Below, one piece after another: positions 8,490-17,628 of a DNA stretch of 64,000 nt. Both the position numbers and the translations under genes were made by a program. The notes below the pieces were generated by a model that made no database searches, had not been told where the DNA came from, and saw only the letters and a program-made list of their open reading frames with translations. Origin of the DNA: Streptomyces spinoverrucosus (GTDB taxonomy: Bacteria; Actinomycetota; Actinomycetes; Streptomycetales; Streptomycetaceae); NCBI RefSeq assembly GCF_015712165.1, contig NZ_JADPZX010000001.1:2914001-2978000 (forward strand), read 5' to 3'. The stretch's first letter is position 1. The number at the start of each line of letters is the position of its first letter.

Positions 8490-9242
8490 CTACTTCACCG
8501 GAAGGTGATACGCGACCCGGTAGCGGTCGGCCGGGATCACCACGTCGGCCGTCTCGACCGGGCGCCCGGAGGCGTAGAAGGTGCGCTGCACGACGAGGAC
8601 GACATGTCCGGGGACACCGCCGAGCGTGAGCAGTTCCTCGGCGAGGCCGGGGCGGGCGCCGACCTCCTCGGTGACGTTGTCCACCACCACGTCGATGGCG
8701 TTCATGCGCTCGACGACACCCATGCCGCCGAGCGGGCCCTCCTCGGGCAGCATCACCGGTGTGCGCCCGGTGACGGCGAGCGGCTCCCAGGAGGTGGACA
8801 GCATCATCGGCTCGCCGCTGTCCCGGAAGAGGTACTTGGTGCACATCACGCGGTCGCCGGGCCGGATGCCGAGCCGCTCGGCGATGGCGCCGCTCGCCTC
8901 GGCCTGCTCGCTGCTGGACTCCCAGGTGCCGCGCGCGCCGGCGTCGGCCTGCTCCTGCCGGAACGGCGTGGCACCGCCGGCCGGGCGGTACCCGGAGCGG
9001 GCGATGCTCCGGGGCATGGGCCGCTCCCGCACATACGTCCCGGAACCGGAGCGGCCCTCGACCAGCCCCTCCGCCATCAGCACCTTGCGGGCCTCCAGAG
9101 CGACCGTGTCCGAGACGCCGTACTCCTCGCGGATTCTCGCCTGCGACGGCAGGCGGGTGTGCGGTGGCAGCAGACCGTCGACGATCTTCTGGCGGAGATC
9201 ACCCGCGACGCGTAGGTACGCCGGCTGCTCACCGAATGTCAC
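8490..9242 (-). CDS. GntR-family transcriptional regulator (HutC/UTRA subfamily)
   Basis: 250 residues. The N-terminal winged helix-turn-helix (~8-75) reads AYLRVAGDLRQKI...LPSQARIREEYGVS...EGLVEGRSGSGTYV, the classic GntR pattern. The C-terminal ~150 residues match the UTRA effector-binding fold (DRVMCTKYLFRDSGEPMMLS, ARPGLAEELLTL, FYASGRPVETADVV). GTG start with GGGAG six bases upstream. Monocistronic, with its own terminator. The bound ligand cannot be told from sequence, and no adjacent metabolic gene suggests one. Confidence 0.88.
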   Translation of the reverse strand: MTFGEQPAYLRVAGDLRQKIVDGLLPPHTRLPSQARIREEYGVSDTVALEARKVLMAEGLVEGRSGSGTYVRERPMPRSIARSGYRPAGGATPFRQEQADAGARGTWESSSEQAEASGAIAERLGIRPGDRVMCTKYLFRDSGEPMMLSTSWEPLAVTGRTPVMLPEEGPLGGMGVVERMNAIDVVVDNVTEEVGARPGLAEELLTLGGVPGHVVLVVQRTFYASGRPVETADVVIPADRYRVAYHLPVK

Positions 9243-9389
9243 TGGCCACTCCCATCAGGTTGTACAGACAGCAACAGCGTGGCAACCGTGGGTTGTGCCA
9301 GGCAAGCGAAGGCCAGAGAATCACCCGATGTGATGACTTCTGGCCCCGGCAGGCTTTACGCAGGCACTTTCTCCCCGCTATAGAACCGA

Positions 9390-10589
9390 TCACACCTCCG
9401 TGTCCGAGCCGCCCTCGCCCGCATCGTCGGCGGGCGGACTGGTGTCCAGGCCCAGGGCCTCGCGGGCGGTGACGGTGGTCGGGCCGTCGTAGAACCCGTA
9501 CGCCTCGTCGTAGTGCACGTAGAAGGTATCCGCGTCCTCGGCGTCCGCCGCCTTCGCCCATTCCTTCCGGGCCGACTCCAGTTCTGTCACCAGGTCGGCC
9601 ATCGGCCGCTCGGCGTCGGCGGGCCAGGTGTGCGCGTCCAGCGCCGCGCCCTGCTCGGCGAGCACGTCGTGCACGTCCTGCGCCCAGGCCTTGTTCGCCG
9701 CCAGGTCCTCGTCGGGGAACGCCTCGGGCTCCTCCTCCAGTACGGCGTCGATGGCGCGGACCGCCTTCAGGTAGGCGACCTGGTCCGCGTCGAGGGTGCT
9801 CGCGTCGTTGCGCAGGGAGCCGGTCAGGCTGCCCCGCTCGTCGGCGTTGCCGAAGACGCAGGTGATCTCACGGTCGCCGAGGCTCCAGCTCTCCCGGGTC
9901 GGCGCGAGGTAGTACACGTCGACGTTGTCGGGCAGGGCCCAGTTGTCCATGGCGTAGTCGCCCTGCAGCGCGTAGCACTTGTCGTCGGCGACCTTCGTGA
10001 CGTGGTCGTCGCCGGGGAAGGTGCCGCCGGGCAGGGTGACGGTGGCGAACACCTCGCCGTCGTGCCTGCCGGAGCAGGGCACCACGTCGACGTCGTACGT
10101 CTCCCCTTCCAGCGACTCGTTGGGCGAGTCGAAGCACTCCCCCTTGTCCGGCGAGACGATCGCGCTCTCCCGCGCGCCCTCCTTGAAGCCCTCCCAGAAG
10201 TCGGACACGGCACCCGTCGACAGGGACACGGTCAGCAGCGCGAGCCCGACGGTCGACAGCACGGCCCCGGTGACCGCCATGCCCTTGCCGCGCTCGCCCT
10301 TCCGCTTGATCTGCCGCAACGCGATCAGCCCGAGCACCAGCCCGATCGCCGGCAGAAAGCAGAGGATGCCGAGCACGAGGGCGGCGATCGCGACACCGTT
10401 GACGGGCGGCAGCCCGGGCGGCGGGTACGGGCCCCACGCTCCGTACGGCGGCTGAGGACCGTACGGTCCTTGGGAGCCGTACGGTCCCTGGGCGCCGTAC
10501 GACCCCGGGGCCTGCGGAGCCGAGTACGGGCCGTAGGGACCCTGCGGGTCCTGCGGCTGCTGGGGCCCGGGGGGCGGCGGTATGGACAC
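9390..10589 (-). CDS. DUF4190 / septum-formation-type membrane protein
   Basis: About 399 residues from a GTG with AGGAG nine bases upstream; the frame extends further but as a shadow of the serpin gene. An N-terminal Pro/Gln/Gly/Tyr-rich tail contains several GPYG repeats. Two transmembrane helices around residues 65-125 (VAIAALVLGILCFLPAIGLV; GMAVTGAVLSTVGLALLTVS) match DUF4190. The extracytoplasmic part has paired cysteines (GECFD, VVPCSGRHDGE, DKCYAL, ITCVFG) typical of the actinobacterial 'septum formation' domain. Likely a membrane-anchored protein exposed to the cell surface; precise function unknown. Confidence 0.8.
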   Translation of the reverse strand: MSIPPPPGPQQPQDPQGPYGPYSAPQAPGSYGAQGPYGSQGPYGPQPPYGAWGPYPPPGLPPVNGVAIAALVLGILCFLPAIGLVLGLIALRQIKRKGERGKGMAVTGAVLSTVGLALLTVSLSTGAVSDFWEGFKEGARESAIVSPDKGECFDSPNESLEGETYDVDVVPCSGRHDGEVFATVTLPGGTFPGDDHVTKVADDKCYALQGDYAMDNWALPDNVDVYYLAPTRESWSLGDREITCVFGNADERGSLTGSLRNDASTLDADQVAYLKAVRAIDAVLEEEPEAFPDEDLAANKAWAQDVHDVLAEQGAALDAHTWPADAERPMADLVTELESARKEWAKAADAEDADTFYVHYDEAYGFYDGPTTVTAREALGLDTSPPADDAGEGGSDTEV

Positions 10590-10682
10590 AGGTACGGTGC
10601 TCCTGGTTCGGGCAGTGGGCAAGGGCTGGGAACTGAACTGACGTACGACTCGCAGGCGCGAGGTGTGCGACTGGCGCATGGT

Positions 10683-11909
10683 ATGCGGGGGATGAGTGGG
10701 GGCGGAATGCGGATTGCGCGGGCGACGACGGACGCGGTGAACGGGCTGACGGCCCGCTGGGCCGGGACCGTCACGGACGGTACGGCCTTCTCGGCGGCCG
10801 GAGTGTGGCCCCTGCTCGCCTTCCTCGCGGACGGGGCCGGCGGCGCGGCACGGGCGGAGCTGGCGGACGCGGTGGGCCTGCCGGCGGACCGGGCGGCGGG
10901 CGCGGCACGGGAGTTGCTCGCCGCCATGGCCGCGATGCGCGGCCTGGACTCTGCGCTGGGCCTGTGGACGAAACGCACGCCGGCGCTGAAGGAGCCCTGG
11001 GAGTCCGGGCTGCCCGCCGAGGCGCGCGGGGTGCTCACCGGCGACCTCGGGACCGACCGGGCGGCGCTGGACGCGTGGGCGGAGAAGCGGACGGGCGGGC
11101 TGATCGAGCGGATGCCGGTCGCGCTGACGGACGACCCCGAGATGGTGCTGGCCAGTGCGCTGGCCCTGCGGACGGACTGGTTGCGGCCCTTCGAGCAGAT
11201 GCCGATGTGGCCCGCCGACGGGCCCTGGCGGGGCAGGACCCTCGTGGGCCTGAGCCGCCGGAGCGCCCTGCTGGACCGGGTCGGGGTCGCCGACACGCCC
11301 GACGGTGCCGTCACCGAGCTGAAGGTGCTGGGCGACCAGGGCATCAGCGTCCATCTGCTGCTCGGCGAGGAGCGGATGACACCGGGGCAGGTGCTGACGG
11401 CGGGCGTGGACGTCCTCGCGGGCCGGCACAGGGTGGTCCCCGGGCCTCGGCTCCCGTACGGGGTCGCGGGACCGGGCCTGCACGTCGAGAAGATGCGGTG
11501 CGCCACCCCGCGGCCGCCGACGCTCCTCGTGCGGACGGTGGCGTACGACATGACGGCCGAGCACGATCTGCTGGGGCTGCACCGCCTGTTCGGACTCACG
11601 GCCGCGCGGGACGCCACGCGCGGCCACTTCCCCGGGATCAGTGACGGCCCGCTGGCCGTCGGTTCGGCCCGGCAGTCGGCGATGGCGCGGTTCGGCGCGC
11701 TGGGCTTCCGGGCGGGAGCGGGCACCGCGATCGCCATGGCGCCGGGCGGGATCCCCGACTTCCGTTACGTGACCACCCTCGCCCGCGCCACGTTCGACCG
11801 GCCCTTCGGCTTCCTCGCCCTCGACCGCCGCACACGCCTCGTCCTCGCGGCGGGCTGGGTCACGGACCCGGAGCCCTACCGCGAGGACGAGACGACCGAT
11901 CAGTGGTGA
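10683..11909 (+). CDS. Serpin-like protein
   Basis: About 400 residues. The C-terminal pattern RFGALGFRAGAGTAIAMAPG (shutter/hinge) then FDRPFGFLALDRRTRLVLAA matches the end of the serpin fold, and the N-terminal helix region (FSAAGVWPLLAFLADGAGG) matches the serpin start. The hinge and reactive loop look short, so inhibition of a protease by the usual trapping mechanism is uncertain. No signal peptide is evident. Start is ambiguous among in-frame ATGs at 10683, 10692 and 10707. It is convergent with a secreted subtilisin-like protease gene 7 bp away, which invites but does not prove a functional link. Confidence 0.7.
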   Translation: MRGMSGGGMRIARATTDAVNGLTARWAGTVTDGTAFSAAGVWPLLAFLADGAGGAARAELADAVGLPADRAAGAARELLAAMAAMRGLDSALGLWTKRTPALKEPWESGLPAEARGVLTGDLGTDRAALDAWAEKRTGGLIERMPVALTDDPEMVLASALALRTDWLRPFEQMPMWPADGPWRGRTLVGLSRRSALLDRVGVADTPDGAVTELKVLGDQGISVHLLLGEERMTPGQVLTAGVDVLAGRHRVVPGPRLPYGVAGPGLHVEKMRCATPRPPTLLVRTVAYDMTAEHDLLGLHRLFGLTAARDATRGHFPGISDGPLAVGSARQSAMARFGALGFRAGAGTAIAMAPGGIPDFRYVTTLARATFDRPFGFLALDRRTRLVLAAGWVTDPEPYREDETTDQW

Positions 11910-11916
11910 TGCGGCA

Positions 11917-13491
11917 TCAGAACTGCAGCGCCCAGGCGTCGATCCGCCCGGTGTCGAAGTTCGCGTTGTCGCTGACCCTCAGCTTCCACGTGCCGTTGGC
12001 GGCCTCGGAGGAGGCGTTGACGGAGTACGTGGTGTCGATGTTGTCCGAACTGCCGCCGGTGCCATAGCCCTTGAGCGTGTACGCCGTGCCGTCCGGGGCG
12101 ATCAGCTGGACCTGGAGGTCACCGATGTACGTGTGGACGATGTGGACCTCGACGGCCAGCGCGGAGGGCGCGTTGCCGGAGACGCCGGTGACCGTCACCG
12201 GGGACTCGACGGTGGCGTTGTCGGCGATGGCGTAGTCACCGGTGTTCTCGAAGCGCGGGCCCGGCGGGGTCGTCGTTCCGCCGCCGACGTACAGCAGCCG
12301 GTTGGGCGAGCCGGAGCCGGGGCTCGTGACGACGTTGGGAGTTGCCGCGGACGTCAGCGCGGTGGACACCTGGGCGGGCGTGGCCGAGGGGTTGTCGGCC
12401 AGGTAGAGCGCCGCCGCTCCGGCGACGTGCGGGGTCGCCATCGACGTACCGGAGATGGTGTTGGTGGCCGAGTCGCCGCTGTTCCAGGCGGACGTGATGG
12501 ACGAGCCCGGGGCGAACAGGTCGAGGACCGAGCCGTAGTTGGAGTAGCTCGCCCTGGCGTCGGAGCTGGTGGTGGCGCCGACGGTGATCGCCTCCGTCAC
12601 GCGCGCGGGCGACCGGGTCGAGGCGTTGGTGCTCTCGTTGCCGGCCGCGACGGCGAAGGTGACGCCCGAGGCGATGGCGTTGCGCACGGCGGTGTCGAGG
12701 GCGGAGTCGGCGCCGCCGCCGAGGGACATGTTGGCGACGGCCGGCTTGACCGCGTTCTGGGCGACCCAGTCGATGCCGGCGACGACCTGGGCGGTGGTGC
12801 CCTGGCCCGAGTTGTTCAGCACGCGGACGCCGACGACCTTGGCCTTCTTGGCGACACCGTAGGCGTTGCCCGCGACCGTGCCGGCGACATGGGTGCCGTG
12901 GCCGTGGCCGTCCTGGGCGGTGTTGTCGTTGTCGATGGCGTCGTAGCCGTAGGAGGCGCGGCCACCGAAGTCGCTGTGAGTGATGCGGACGCCGGTGTCG
13001 ATGACGTACGCGGTGACGCCCTGCCCGGCGCTGTCCGGGTAGGTGTACGAGCTGTTCAGCGGGAGGTTGCGCTGGTCGACGCGGTCCAGGCCCCAGGAGG
13101 GCGGGTTGGGCTGGGTCGCGGCGATGCTGAAGGTGCGGTTCTGCACGACGGAGGCGACGGCCGGGTCGGCGGCGAGACGTTTCGCCTCGGTCTCGGAGGC
13201 CTCGATCGCGTAGCCGTTGAGGGCCTTGGAGTATGTGCGCTCGATGGTGGCGCCGTACTTCTGGGCCAGCGCGCGCCCCTCGGCGGAGCCCGAGCGGGCC
13301 CGGTCCGCCTTGAGGGTCACGATGTAGCTGTCGGCGACGGCGTTCGCCGCGCCCTCGTACTGGATGTGGCCTTCGGCCGCCCCGGCGGGGAGGGCGGAGA
13401 CGAGGCCCGCGGCCAGCACCACGCTGGTCAGGGCGCCGAGCGCGGCCAGTCTTCGCCGGGTGGTGCTGCGGGGAGTACGCATCACTGCCAT
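11917..13491 (-). CDS. Secreted S8 (subtilisin-like) serine protease with P-domain
   Basis: 524 residues from ATG 13491, nine bases after GAGGAGG. Signal peptide (~8-38, RRRLAALGALTSVVLAAGLV ending ALPAGAA), an I9-type propeptide (~50-115, DSYIVTLK), then the catalytic domain with Asp in VIDTGV (~163), His in HGHGTHVAG (~197) and Ser in SGTSMATPH (~347). The C-terminal ~115 residues match the proprotein-convertase P domain (VEVHIVHTYIGDLQVQLIAP; DAWALQF). Exported and self-activated; probably a nutritional or developmental extracellular protease. All three catalytic residues are present. Confidence 0.95.
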   Translation of the reverse strand: MAVMRTPRSTTRRRLAALGALTSVVLAAGLVSALPAGAAEGHIQYEGAANAVADSYIVTLKADRARSGSAEGRALAQKYGATIERTYSKALNGYAIEASETEAKRLAADPAVASVVQNRTFSIAATQPNPPSWGLDRVDQRNLPLNSSYTYPDSAGQGVTAYVIDTGVRITHSDFGGRASYGYDAIDNDNTAQDGHGHGTHVAGTVAGNAYGVAKKAKVVGVRVLNNSGQGTTAQVVAGIDWVAQNAVKPAVANMSLGGGADSALDTAVRNAIASGVTFAVAAGNESTNASTRSPARVTEAITVGATTSSDARASYSNYGSVLDLFAPGSSITSAWNSGDSATNTISGTSMATPHVAGAAALYLADNPSATPAQVSTALTSAATPNVVTSPGSGSPNRLLYVGGGTTTPPGPRFENTGDYAIADNATVESPVTVTGVSGNAPSALAVEVHIVHTYIGDLQVQLIAPDGTAYTLKGYGTGGSSDNIDTTYSVNASSEAANGTWKLRVSDNANFDTGRIDAWALQF

Positions 13492-13678
13492 CTGAGGGGT
13501 CCTCCTCAATCGGTGGTGCGCTGGTGTGGGGGCGACGCACCGGTCTATGCCAGGTGCATGTCAATGAACGAGGCATGCGTGCCTGTGCGTCAGCCGAAAG
13601 ATTGAGGCTTCCACAGGAATTGCACAAGGGCCCTGCACAGATGTAACCGGCTTGCCATACGGCCGACATGACGACGCG

Positions 13679-13721
13679 TCAAGGCCCTCCCGGAGCCTAA
13701 TTCGCTCCGGGAGGGCCTTGA
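13679..13721 (-). terminator. Strong hairpin terminator after SDR gene
   Basis: An 18-bp perfect stem (13679-13696 with 13704-13721) and a 7-base loop, starting 8 bases past the SDR stop. It lacks a long U-run, as is common in Streptomyces. Confidence 0.85.
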
Positions 13722-13728
13722 CGGTCGC

Positions 13729-14559
13729 TCACTCGTCGAAGGCGGTGTCCCTGGTCCGCTTCTCCCACGCCGTGACATCGCCCCGCACCTGGTCCAGGTG
13801 GTCGAGCACGGTGGTCACCGAGTCGTCGCCGAGCGGCAGCCGCAGCGGCGTCCGGTCGGCGTCCAGCGCGGCCCGGATCAGCGCCGCCGCCTTCGCCGGG
13901 TCACCGGCCTGGGTGCCGTCACCGCCGGACACGTACGCCCGGGTCTGCCCCACCTTCTCGTACACCCCGCTGTCGGCGCTGAACCCGGCCCGGCTGCCCT
14001 CGAACAGCGAGGTCCGGAAGGCCCCCGGCTCCACGATCAGCACCTTGATGCCGAAGCCGGCCACCTCGTCCGCGAGCGCCTCGGACATGCCCTCCAGGGC
14101 GAACTTCGTCCCGCTGTACGCCGCGAAGCCCGCGAACGACATCTGTCCGCCCACGCTGCTCATCTGCACGATCGCGCCCGACCGCCGCTCGCGCATGTGC
14201 GGCAGCACGGCACGCACCAGGGCCGCCGGGCCCAGGACGTGCACGTCGAACAGGGCGCGCAGTTCGTCGTCGGTCGTCTCCTCGAAGGCGCCGACGTGGG
14301 TGCGCCCGGCGTTGTTGACGAGGACGTCGATCCGTCCGTGCCGGGCGACGACGTCCCGTACGGCGGCGTCGACGGCGAGGACGTCGGTGACGTCCAGCCG
14401 CAGCGCCTCCATCTGGTCGGGGTGGGCGGCGACCAGCTCGTCCAGCGCCTCGGGCCGCCGCGCGGCGCCGACCACCACGTCCCCCGCGGCCAGGGCCGCG
14501 TCGGTGAGTGCCCGCCCGAAGCCGCTGCTCGCCCCCGTGATCAGCCAGACCTTGTTCAT
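13729..14559 (-). CDS. Short-chain dehydrogenase/reductase
   Basis: 276 residues, ATG at 14559 preceded by AGGAGGGG. Classical SDR: TGASSGFG nucleotide-binding turn near residue 8, NNAGRTHVG (~84), catalytic Ser in QMSSVGG (~137), and Tyr/Lys in YSGTKFALEG (~150/154). An NAD(P)-dependent oxidoreductase of unknown substrate. The longer frame upstream overlaps the divergent LysR gene and is not used. The divergent LysR regulator 88 bp away is the likely controller. Confidence 0.92.
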   Translation of the reverse strand: MNKVWLITGASSGFGRALTDAALAAGDVVVGAARRPEALDELVAAHPDQMEALRLDVTDVLAVDAAVRDVVARHGRIDVLVNNAGRTHVGAFEETTDDELRALFDVHVLGPAALVRAVLPHMRERRSGAIVQMSSVGGQMSFAGFAAYSGTKFALEGMSEALADEVAGFGIKVLIVEPGAFRTSLFEGSRAGFSADSGVYEKVGQTRAYVSGGDGTQAGDPAKAAALIRAALDADRTPLRLPLGDDSVTTVLDHLDQVRGDVTAWEKRTRDTAFDE

Positions 14560-14647
14560 GACCCCTCCTGTCTGCGTACCTTGTTGCCTCCGACCCTCCC
14601 GCGTAGTGCGGTTGTCCGTCCAAGACTTGTGGTGATAACCGTTGGGC

Positions 14648-15553
14648 ATGACCACGGACGTGCACGGCCGGGACCTGCGGTACTTCGTGGCCGTGGCCGA
14701 GGAACTGCACTTCACCCGTGCCGCCGAGCGGCTGTACGTCTCCCAGCCCGCGTTGAGCAAGCAGATCCGGGCGCTGGAGCGCCGGCTGGGCGTGGAACTG
14801 TTCCGGCGCGACCAGCACGGCGTGGCCCTCACCCAGGCGGGCGAGGCGCTGCTGCCGCACGCCCGGCGGGTGCTCGCGGCGTGGGAGGCGGGCGCTCAGG
14901 CGGTGGCCCGGGTCATGGCTGCGCAGCGCACCACACTGCGGGTGGGCATGAGCACCAGCCCCGGCCGCGGCGGCCTGCTGCCCGCCATCCGCTCCCGCTT
15001 CACGGCGGCCCACCCGGAGGCGACCGTGCGCCTGCGGCACGTCGGCTGGGACGACCCGACGGCGGGCCTCGCGGACGGCGACGCGGACGTCGCCTTCGTC
15101 TGGCTGCCCCTGCCCGACGCCGAGCGGTACGCGTGGACGGTGCTCGCGGAGGAACCCCGCCTGGTCGCCCTCCCCGAGAGCCACCCGCTCGCGGCCCGCC
15201 CCGAGGTCGACTTCACGGACCTGCTCGACGAGCCGTTCCTTGCGCTGCCGGAGAGCGCCGGGCCGCTGCGGGACTACTGGCTCGCACTGGACGCGCGGGG
15301 CGGGCGGCCGCCACGGATCGGCGCGGAGATCGCGAGTACGGAGGAGACGTACGAGGCACTGGTCGCCGGCCTCGGCGTCTGCCTGGTCGCGACGGGGAAC
15401 GCGCCGCTGATCAGCCTGGGAGGCGTGGTCACGCGGCCGGCACGCGGAGTGGGACCGAGCCGGTACGCGCTGGCGTGGCGGCGGGAGGACGGCGAGCGCC
15501 CGTTGGTACGGAGCTACGCGGAGGCGTGCCGACGGGTGGCCGGGTCGCGGTAG
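14648..15553 (+). CDS. LysR-family transcriptional regulator
   Basis: 301 residues. The N-terminal HTH reads DLRYFVAVAEELHFTRAAER, then LYVSQPALSKQIRALERRLG and LFRR, the LysR hallmark. The remaining ~200 residues form the periplasmic-binding-like effector domain (LRVGMSTSPGRGGLLPAIRS; ASTEETYEALVAGLG). ATG start; an upstream in-frame TTG is disregarded. Divergent from the SDR gene, so by the usual LysR rule it probably controls that gene and itself from the shared 88-bp region. Confidence 0.92.
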   Translation: MTTDVHGRDLRYFVAVAEELHFTRAAERLYVSQPALSKQIRALERRLGVELFRRDQHGVALTQAGEALLPHARRVLAAWEAGAQAVARVMAAQRTTLRVGMSTSPGRGGLLPAIRSRFTAAHPEATVRLRHVGWDDPTAGLADGDADVAFVWLPLPDAERYAWTVLAEEPRLVALPESHPLAARPEVDFTDLLDEPFLALPESAGPLRDYWLALDARGGRPPRIGAEIASTEETYEALVAGLGVCLVATGNAPLISLGGVVTRPARGVGPSRYALAWRREDGERPLVRSYAEACRRVAGSR

Positions 15554-15566
15554 CCGGCCACCGGCT

Positions 15567-15955
15567 GGTACTTCGGGGTCGTCGGTCTGTGCCGGTGGTT
15601 TCGGGGCGGGTGCGCCGGGCGGGCGGTCCGGTACTTCGGGTGCGGCAGGCTGTGCCGGTGGTTTCGGGGCGGGTGCGGCGGGCGGGCGGGTAGGGCTGGT
15701 ACTTCGGGTACGTCAGGCTGTGCCGGTGGTTTCGGGGCGGGTGCGCCGGGCGGGCGGGCGGTCCGGCACTTCAAGTACGGCAGTCCGTCCCGGTCGTTTC
15801 GGGGCGGGTGCGCCAGGCGGGCGGGCGGTCCGGCACTTCAGGTACGGCAGTCCGTCCCGGTCGTTTCGGGGCGGCTGCGCCAGGCGGGCGGGCGGTCCGG
15901 CACTTCGGGTACGTCAGGCTGTGCTGGTCGTTTCGGGTCGGGTGCGTCGGGCGTA
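15567..15955. repeat. ~67-bp tandem array, 6 units
   Basis: Units begin at 15567, 15630, 15698, 15765, 15832 and 15899, mostly 67 bp long. Each opens GGTACTTC or GGCACTTC and contains GTTTCGGGGCGGGTGCG. The length is not a multiple of three, so it is not a protein repeat. The last unit runs into the 3' end of the CGNR zinc-finger fragment, suggesting the array grew from the end of that gene. Confidence 0.9.
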
Positions 15956-16081
15956 GGCGCGGGCTGCTCGGGCGCGGTCGCCGCAGCGGGTGGAGCACCA
16001 GTGGCGGCGGCCGTGCCGGAGCAGGTAGCGGTTGCAGGGGGCGGAGCCGCGGCACGTCAGGGCGAGTGGGGTGCGGCTCGT
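15914..16081 (-). pseudogene. Orphan CGNR zinc-finger fragment
   Basis: This frame encodes 55 residues with CRGSAPC, then RRHWCSTRC and GDRARAARAYARR, a good match to the C-terminal CGNR zinc finger of ABATE/CGNR regulators (usually ~190 residues). The N-terminal ABATE domain is missing, because the MFS gene occupies that space in another frame and overlaps the fragment by 25 bases. It is likely a remnant of a regulator that once accompanied the transporter. No start codon or ribosome-binding site is visible. Confidence 0.6.
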
Positions 16082-17322
16082 CGGCTGCTCGCGGTGGCGG
16101 CGATGGCGGGGAGGACGGCGAGGGCGAGGATGCCGCCAGTGAGGGCGAGGACGGGGTAGCCGGCGGCGGAGACGACGAACCCGGAGGAGAGGCCGCCGGT
16201 GGCGCCGGCGATGGCGATGGAGAGGTCGACCAGGCCCTGGGTCTTGGCGCGGGTGGCCAGCGGCACGGCGTCGGTGATCATCGCGGTGCCGGAGACGAGG
16301 CCGAAGTTCCAGCCCACGCCCAGCAGGGCGAGCGCCAGAGCGAGGAGGGCGACGGAGTCCGCGGGCGCCACGGCGGCGATGATTCCGGCGGCGAGGAGGG
16401 TGAGGCCGGAGGCGGCGGCGACCGTACGGCGGCCGTACCTGTCGACGAGCCAGCCGGTCAGCGGCGAGGGCAGGTACATGGCGCCGACGTGGACGGCGAT
16501 GACCAAACCGGACGCGGCGGTACCGTGCCCGTGGTCGTGCATGTGCACGGGGGTCATCGTCATGATCGCGACCATGATGAGCTGGGTGAGGATCATCGTC
16601 AGCGCGCCCGTCATCAGCCCGGGACGGCGCGTGGGTACCGCCTGCGTCGCGGTGTTTTCCGTCCGCTGCTGGAGGTCGAGGCTGCGGGCGAGCAGCAGGG
16701 GGTCGGGGCGCAGCCAGACGGCCAGGACGAGGGCGGCCAGCGCGTAGGCGGCGCCGGCCAGGAGGAACGGCCCGGCCAGGGCGGGGATGCCGAGGTTGTC
16801 CGCGAAGGTGCCGGTGGGTGCGGCGAGGTTGGGGCCGACGACCCCGCCGAGGGTGGTGGCGACCAGGACGGTGGAGACGGCGCGGGCGCGGTGGTCGGGC
16901 GCGGCGAGGTCGGCTCCGGCGTACCGGGCCTGGAGGTTGGTGGCCGTCCCGGCGCCGTAGACGAACAGGGCGATGAAGAGCAGCACGGGGTTGTCGGCGA
17001 CGGCGGCGGCGATGACGCCCGCGCTGCCGACGGCGCCGGTCAGGTATCCCGCCGTCAGGCCCGGTCGGCGGCCCCGGGCCTGGGAGATGCGGCCCACCGC
17101 GACGGCGGCGACGGCCGAGCCGGCGGTGAACAGGGCGCTGGGCAGGCCCGCGAGGTCGGTGGAGCCGAGCATGTCCTGCGCGAGCAGGGCTCCGACGGTG
17201 ATGCCGGCCGCGAGCCCCGCCCCGCTCAGAATCTGGCTGCTGACCAGCACGGCGAGGACGCGACGCTGAGCCTCGGGCCGGGGAGATATACCGGCGGGGC
17301 CGGCTGAGGCGGTGCTTGGCAC
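16057..17322 (-). CDS. MFS transporter (drug-exporter-like)
   Basis: 421 residues, 12 hydrophobic segments. It has the MFS loop-2/3 motif GRISQARGRRPGL (~77) and its second-half counterpart GWLVDRYGRRTV (~292). A histidine-rich stretch (MTPVHMHDHGHG) lies between halves. GTG start with GAGAAAGAGAA upstream. A proton-driven exporter of small molecules is the family expectation; substrate unknown. The C-terminus overlaps the CGNR zinc-finger remnant. Confidence 0.88.
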   Translation of the reverse strand: MPSTASAGPAGISPRPEAQRRVLAVLVSSQILSGAGLAAGITVGALLAQDMLGSTDLAGLPSALFTAGSAVAAVAVGRISQARGRRPGLTAGYLTGAVGSAGVIAAAVADNPVLLFIALFVYGAGTATNLQARYAGADLAAPDHRARAVSTVLVATTLGGVVGPNLAAPTGTFADNLGIPALAGPFLLAGAAYALAALVLAVWLRPDPLLLARSLDLQQRTENTATQAVPTRRPGLMTGALTMILTQLIMVAIMTMTPVHMHDHGHGTAASGLVIAVHVGAMYLPSPLTGWLVDRYGRRTVAAASGLTLLAAGIIAAVAPADSVALLALALALLGVGWNFGLVSGTAMITDAVPLATRAKTQGLVDLSIAIAGATGGLSSGFVVSAAGYPVLALTGGILALAVLPAIAATASSRRAAPHSP

Positions 17323-17525
17323 GGGCGTTTCTCTTTCTCGGTCCGGGCTGGGCTCGGCCGCGGTGAGGTTGCGGATATGAAGTGTGCGACGTGGGCCTGG
17401 CGCCTGGCGGCGAGGGCGCCCTCGATGTGCCCGGCGTACTGCATGGCCGTCTCGGTCGAAGCCCAGCGCAGCCTGCGACCCAGCGCAACCTGCGACCCAG
17501 TGCGGGCCGCTGGTCCACCGCTCAT
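17323..17525 (-). other. Unidentified coding remnant
   Basis: A minus-strand frame carries RRLRWASTETAMQYAGHIEG and LAARRQAHVAHF. The composition looks like real protein but no start, no intact frame and no family could be recognised. It could be the tail of a recombinase or regulator. It lies at the edge of a fragment-rich stretch. Confidence 0.3.
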
Positions 17526-17628
17526 TGCTCCAGTCTCACCCGTCGGGACCCGACATGTGGTGCAGCTCGTGCGGCGGGCCGGTTGCCGAGGTCGATGCGC
17601 GGGCGGTCCTCACCGTCGGCCAGTCGCT

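Noticed and set aside
7133..8629. Long rightward frame of ~500 codons
   Set aside because: It runs antisense to the Nudix and SPOR genes and through the repeat array; composition is that of a shadow frame.
9513..10682. N-terminal extension of the serpin frame
   Set aside because: It is antisense to the DUF4190 gene; the serpin similarity begins only after ~10683.
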